DNA of 16,052 nucleotides. It comes from Thalassiosira profunda. Its lineage: Eukaryota; Bacillariophyta; Thalassiosirophyceae; Thalassiosirales; Thalassiosiraceae. A program made the position numbers and the translations under genes. The DNA lies in the NCBI GenBank assembly GCA_036939355.1, contig JALLAP010002805.1, positions 1-16,052 on the forward strand. The letters are read 5' to 3'. Shown here in pieces: positions 15,820-16,052 of the stretch; within the stretch, counting starts at the first letter, position 1, and every line of letters begins with the position of its first letter. Under the pieces are notes generated by a model that worked only from the letters and a program-made list of their open reading frames with translations, made no database searches and had not been told where the DNA came from.

Positions 15820-16052
15820 GACGATCGATTGCAGCGAGGCGAGCAGTGGGACGATGAGCGAGCGAATGACTGCCAGCTTTGTGGATGGTCGCGGCGCGTA
15901 AAGGGCCAAATGGTTTGACGGAGTCGAGGGGTAGCCGCCGAGGAGGATGCACTTCCGCGCCACGAGGTGATTTTTGTTCACTTCCCTCGCGGAGGGGCAC
16001 ACCAGTAGCTCGAGTATCTACCTAGCCCCTAGAAGTACGTACGCGAAATTCT
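15820..16052 (-). promoter_or_regulatory. Upstream region of argininosuccinate lyase
   Basis: 233 bp upstream of the ASL start codon to the window edge, expected to hold its 5' UTR and core promoter. There is no clear TATA box. A reading frame in phase with ASL runs through much of it but contains no ATG. No other gene is supported. Confidence 0.4.

Noticed and set aside
14485..15918. 477-residue + strand reading frame opposite argininosuccinate lyase
   Set aside because: It runs through ASL exons, introns and the N gap with no motif of its own. Such long antisense frames are expected in GC-rich coding sequence.
1..16052. tRNA, rRNA, CRISPR arrays, insertion sequences or phage genes
   Set aside because: No cloverleaf, rRNA core, regularly spaced repeats or transposase/phage motifs were seen. 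The window is eukaryotic nuclear DNA.

Overview
The window is nuclear DNA of a microbial eukaryote. Genes carry short GT-AG introns (70 to 319 bp), several products have signal peptides, and the families include a DNMT1/CMT-type DNA methyltransferase, a C1A papain-like protease with an inhibitor prodomain, an ELO fatty acid elongase, MORN and MYND proteins, an axonemal dynein light chain 1 and argininosuccinate lyase. The dynein light chain implies a flagellated cell, and the elongase looks like the polyunsaturated type. A flagellated alga or related protist (stramenopile or haptophyte-like) would fit, but the sequence does not fix the lineage. The sequence is GC-rich and compact, with ten or eleven genes in 16 kb.

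Layout: (1) 1-1188 (+), the 3' part of a C5-DNA methyltransferase with an in-frame TAA and an assembly duplication. (2) 1398-2986 (-), a three-exon cysteine protease. (3) 3392-4057 (+), a cysteine-rich, probably GPI-anchored surface protein. (4) 4236-5210 (+), a MORN-repeat protein. (5) 5411-6633 (-), a two-exon ELO elongase. (6) 7229-8212 (+), a secreted protein with an internal two-fold repeat. (7) 8406-10253, a divergent pair: unknown gene X1 (-) and dynein light chain LC1-1 (+), whose C-terminus has been replaced. (8) 10609-11886 (+), a two-exon protein with a MYND zinc finger at each end. (9) 12007-13815, a second copy of the divergent pair, X2 (-) and a complete LC1-2 (+). (10) 13914-15819 (-), three-exon argininosuccinate lyase, with a second assembly duplication.

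Three observations stand out. First, about 360-390 bp of related sequence lies directly upstream of two unrelated genes (7229 and 10609), in the same orientation. Each copy contains a conserved GTGAGT donor, so it looks like a promoter, 5' UTR and leader-intron cassette. Second, the X/LC1 divergent pair is duplicated, and the right breakpoint of the duplication coincides with the start of the second cassette copy, which replaces the end of LC1-1. Third, both single-N gaps are flanked by exact 72-bp duplications. These are best read as failed contig merges that artificially frameshift two conserved genes.

Apart from the duplicated pair and the shared cassette, the genes do not form one pathway. 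The window is mostly ordinary chromosomal housekeeping and surface/secreted genes.
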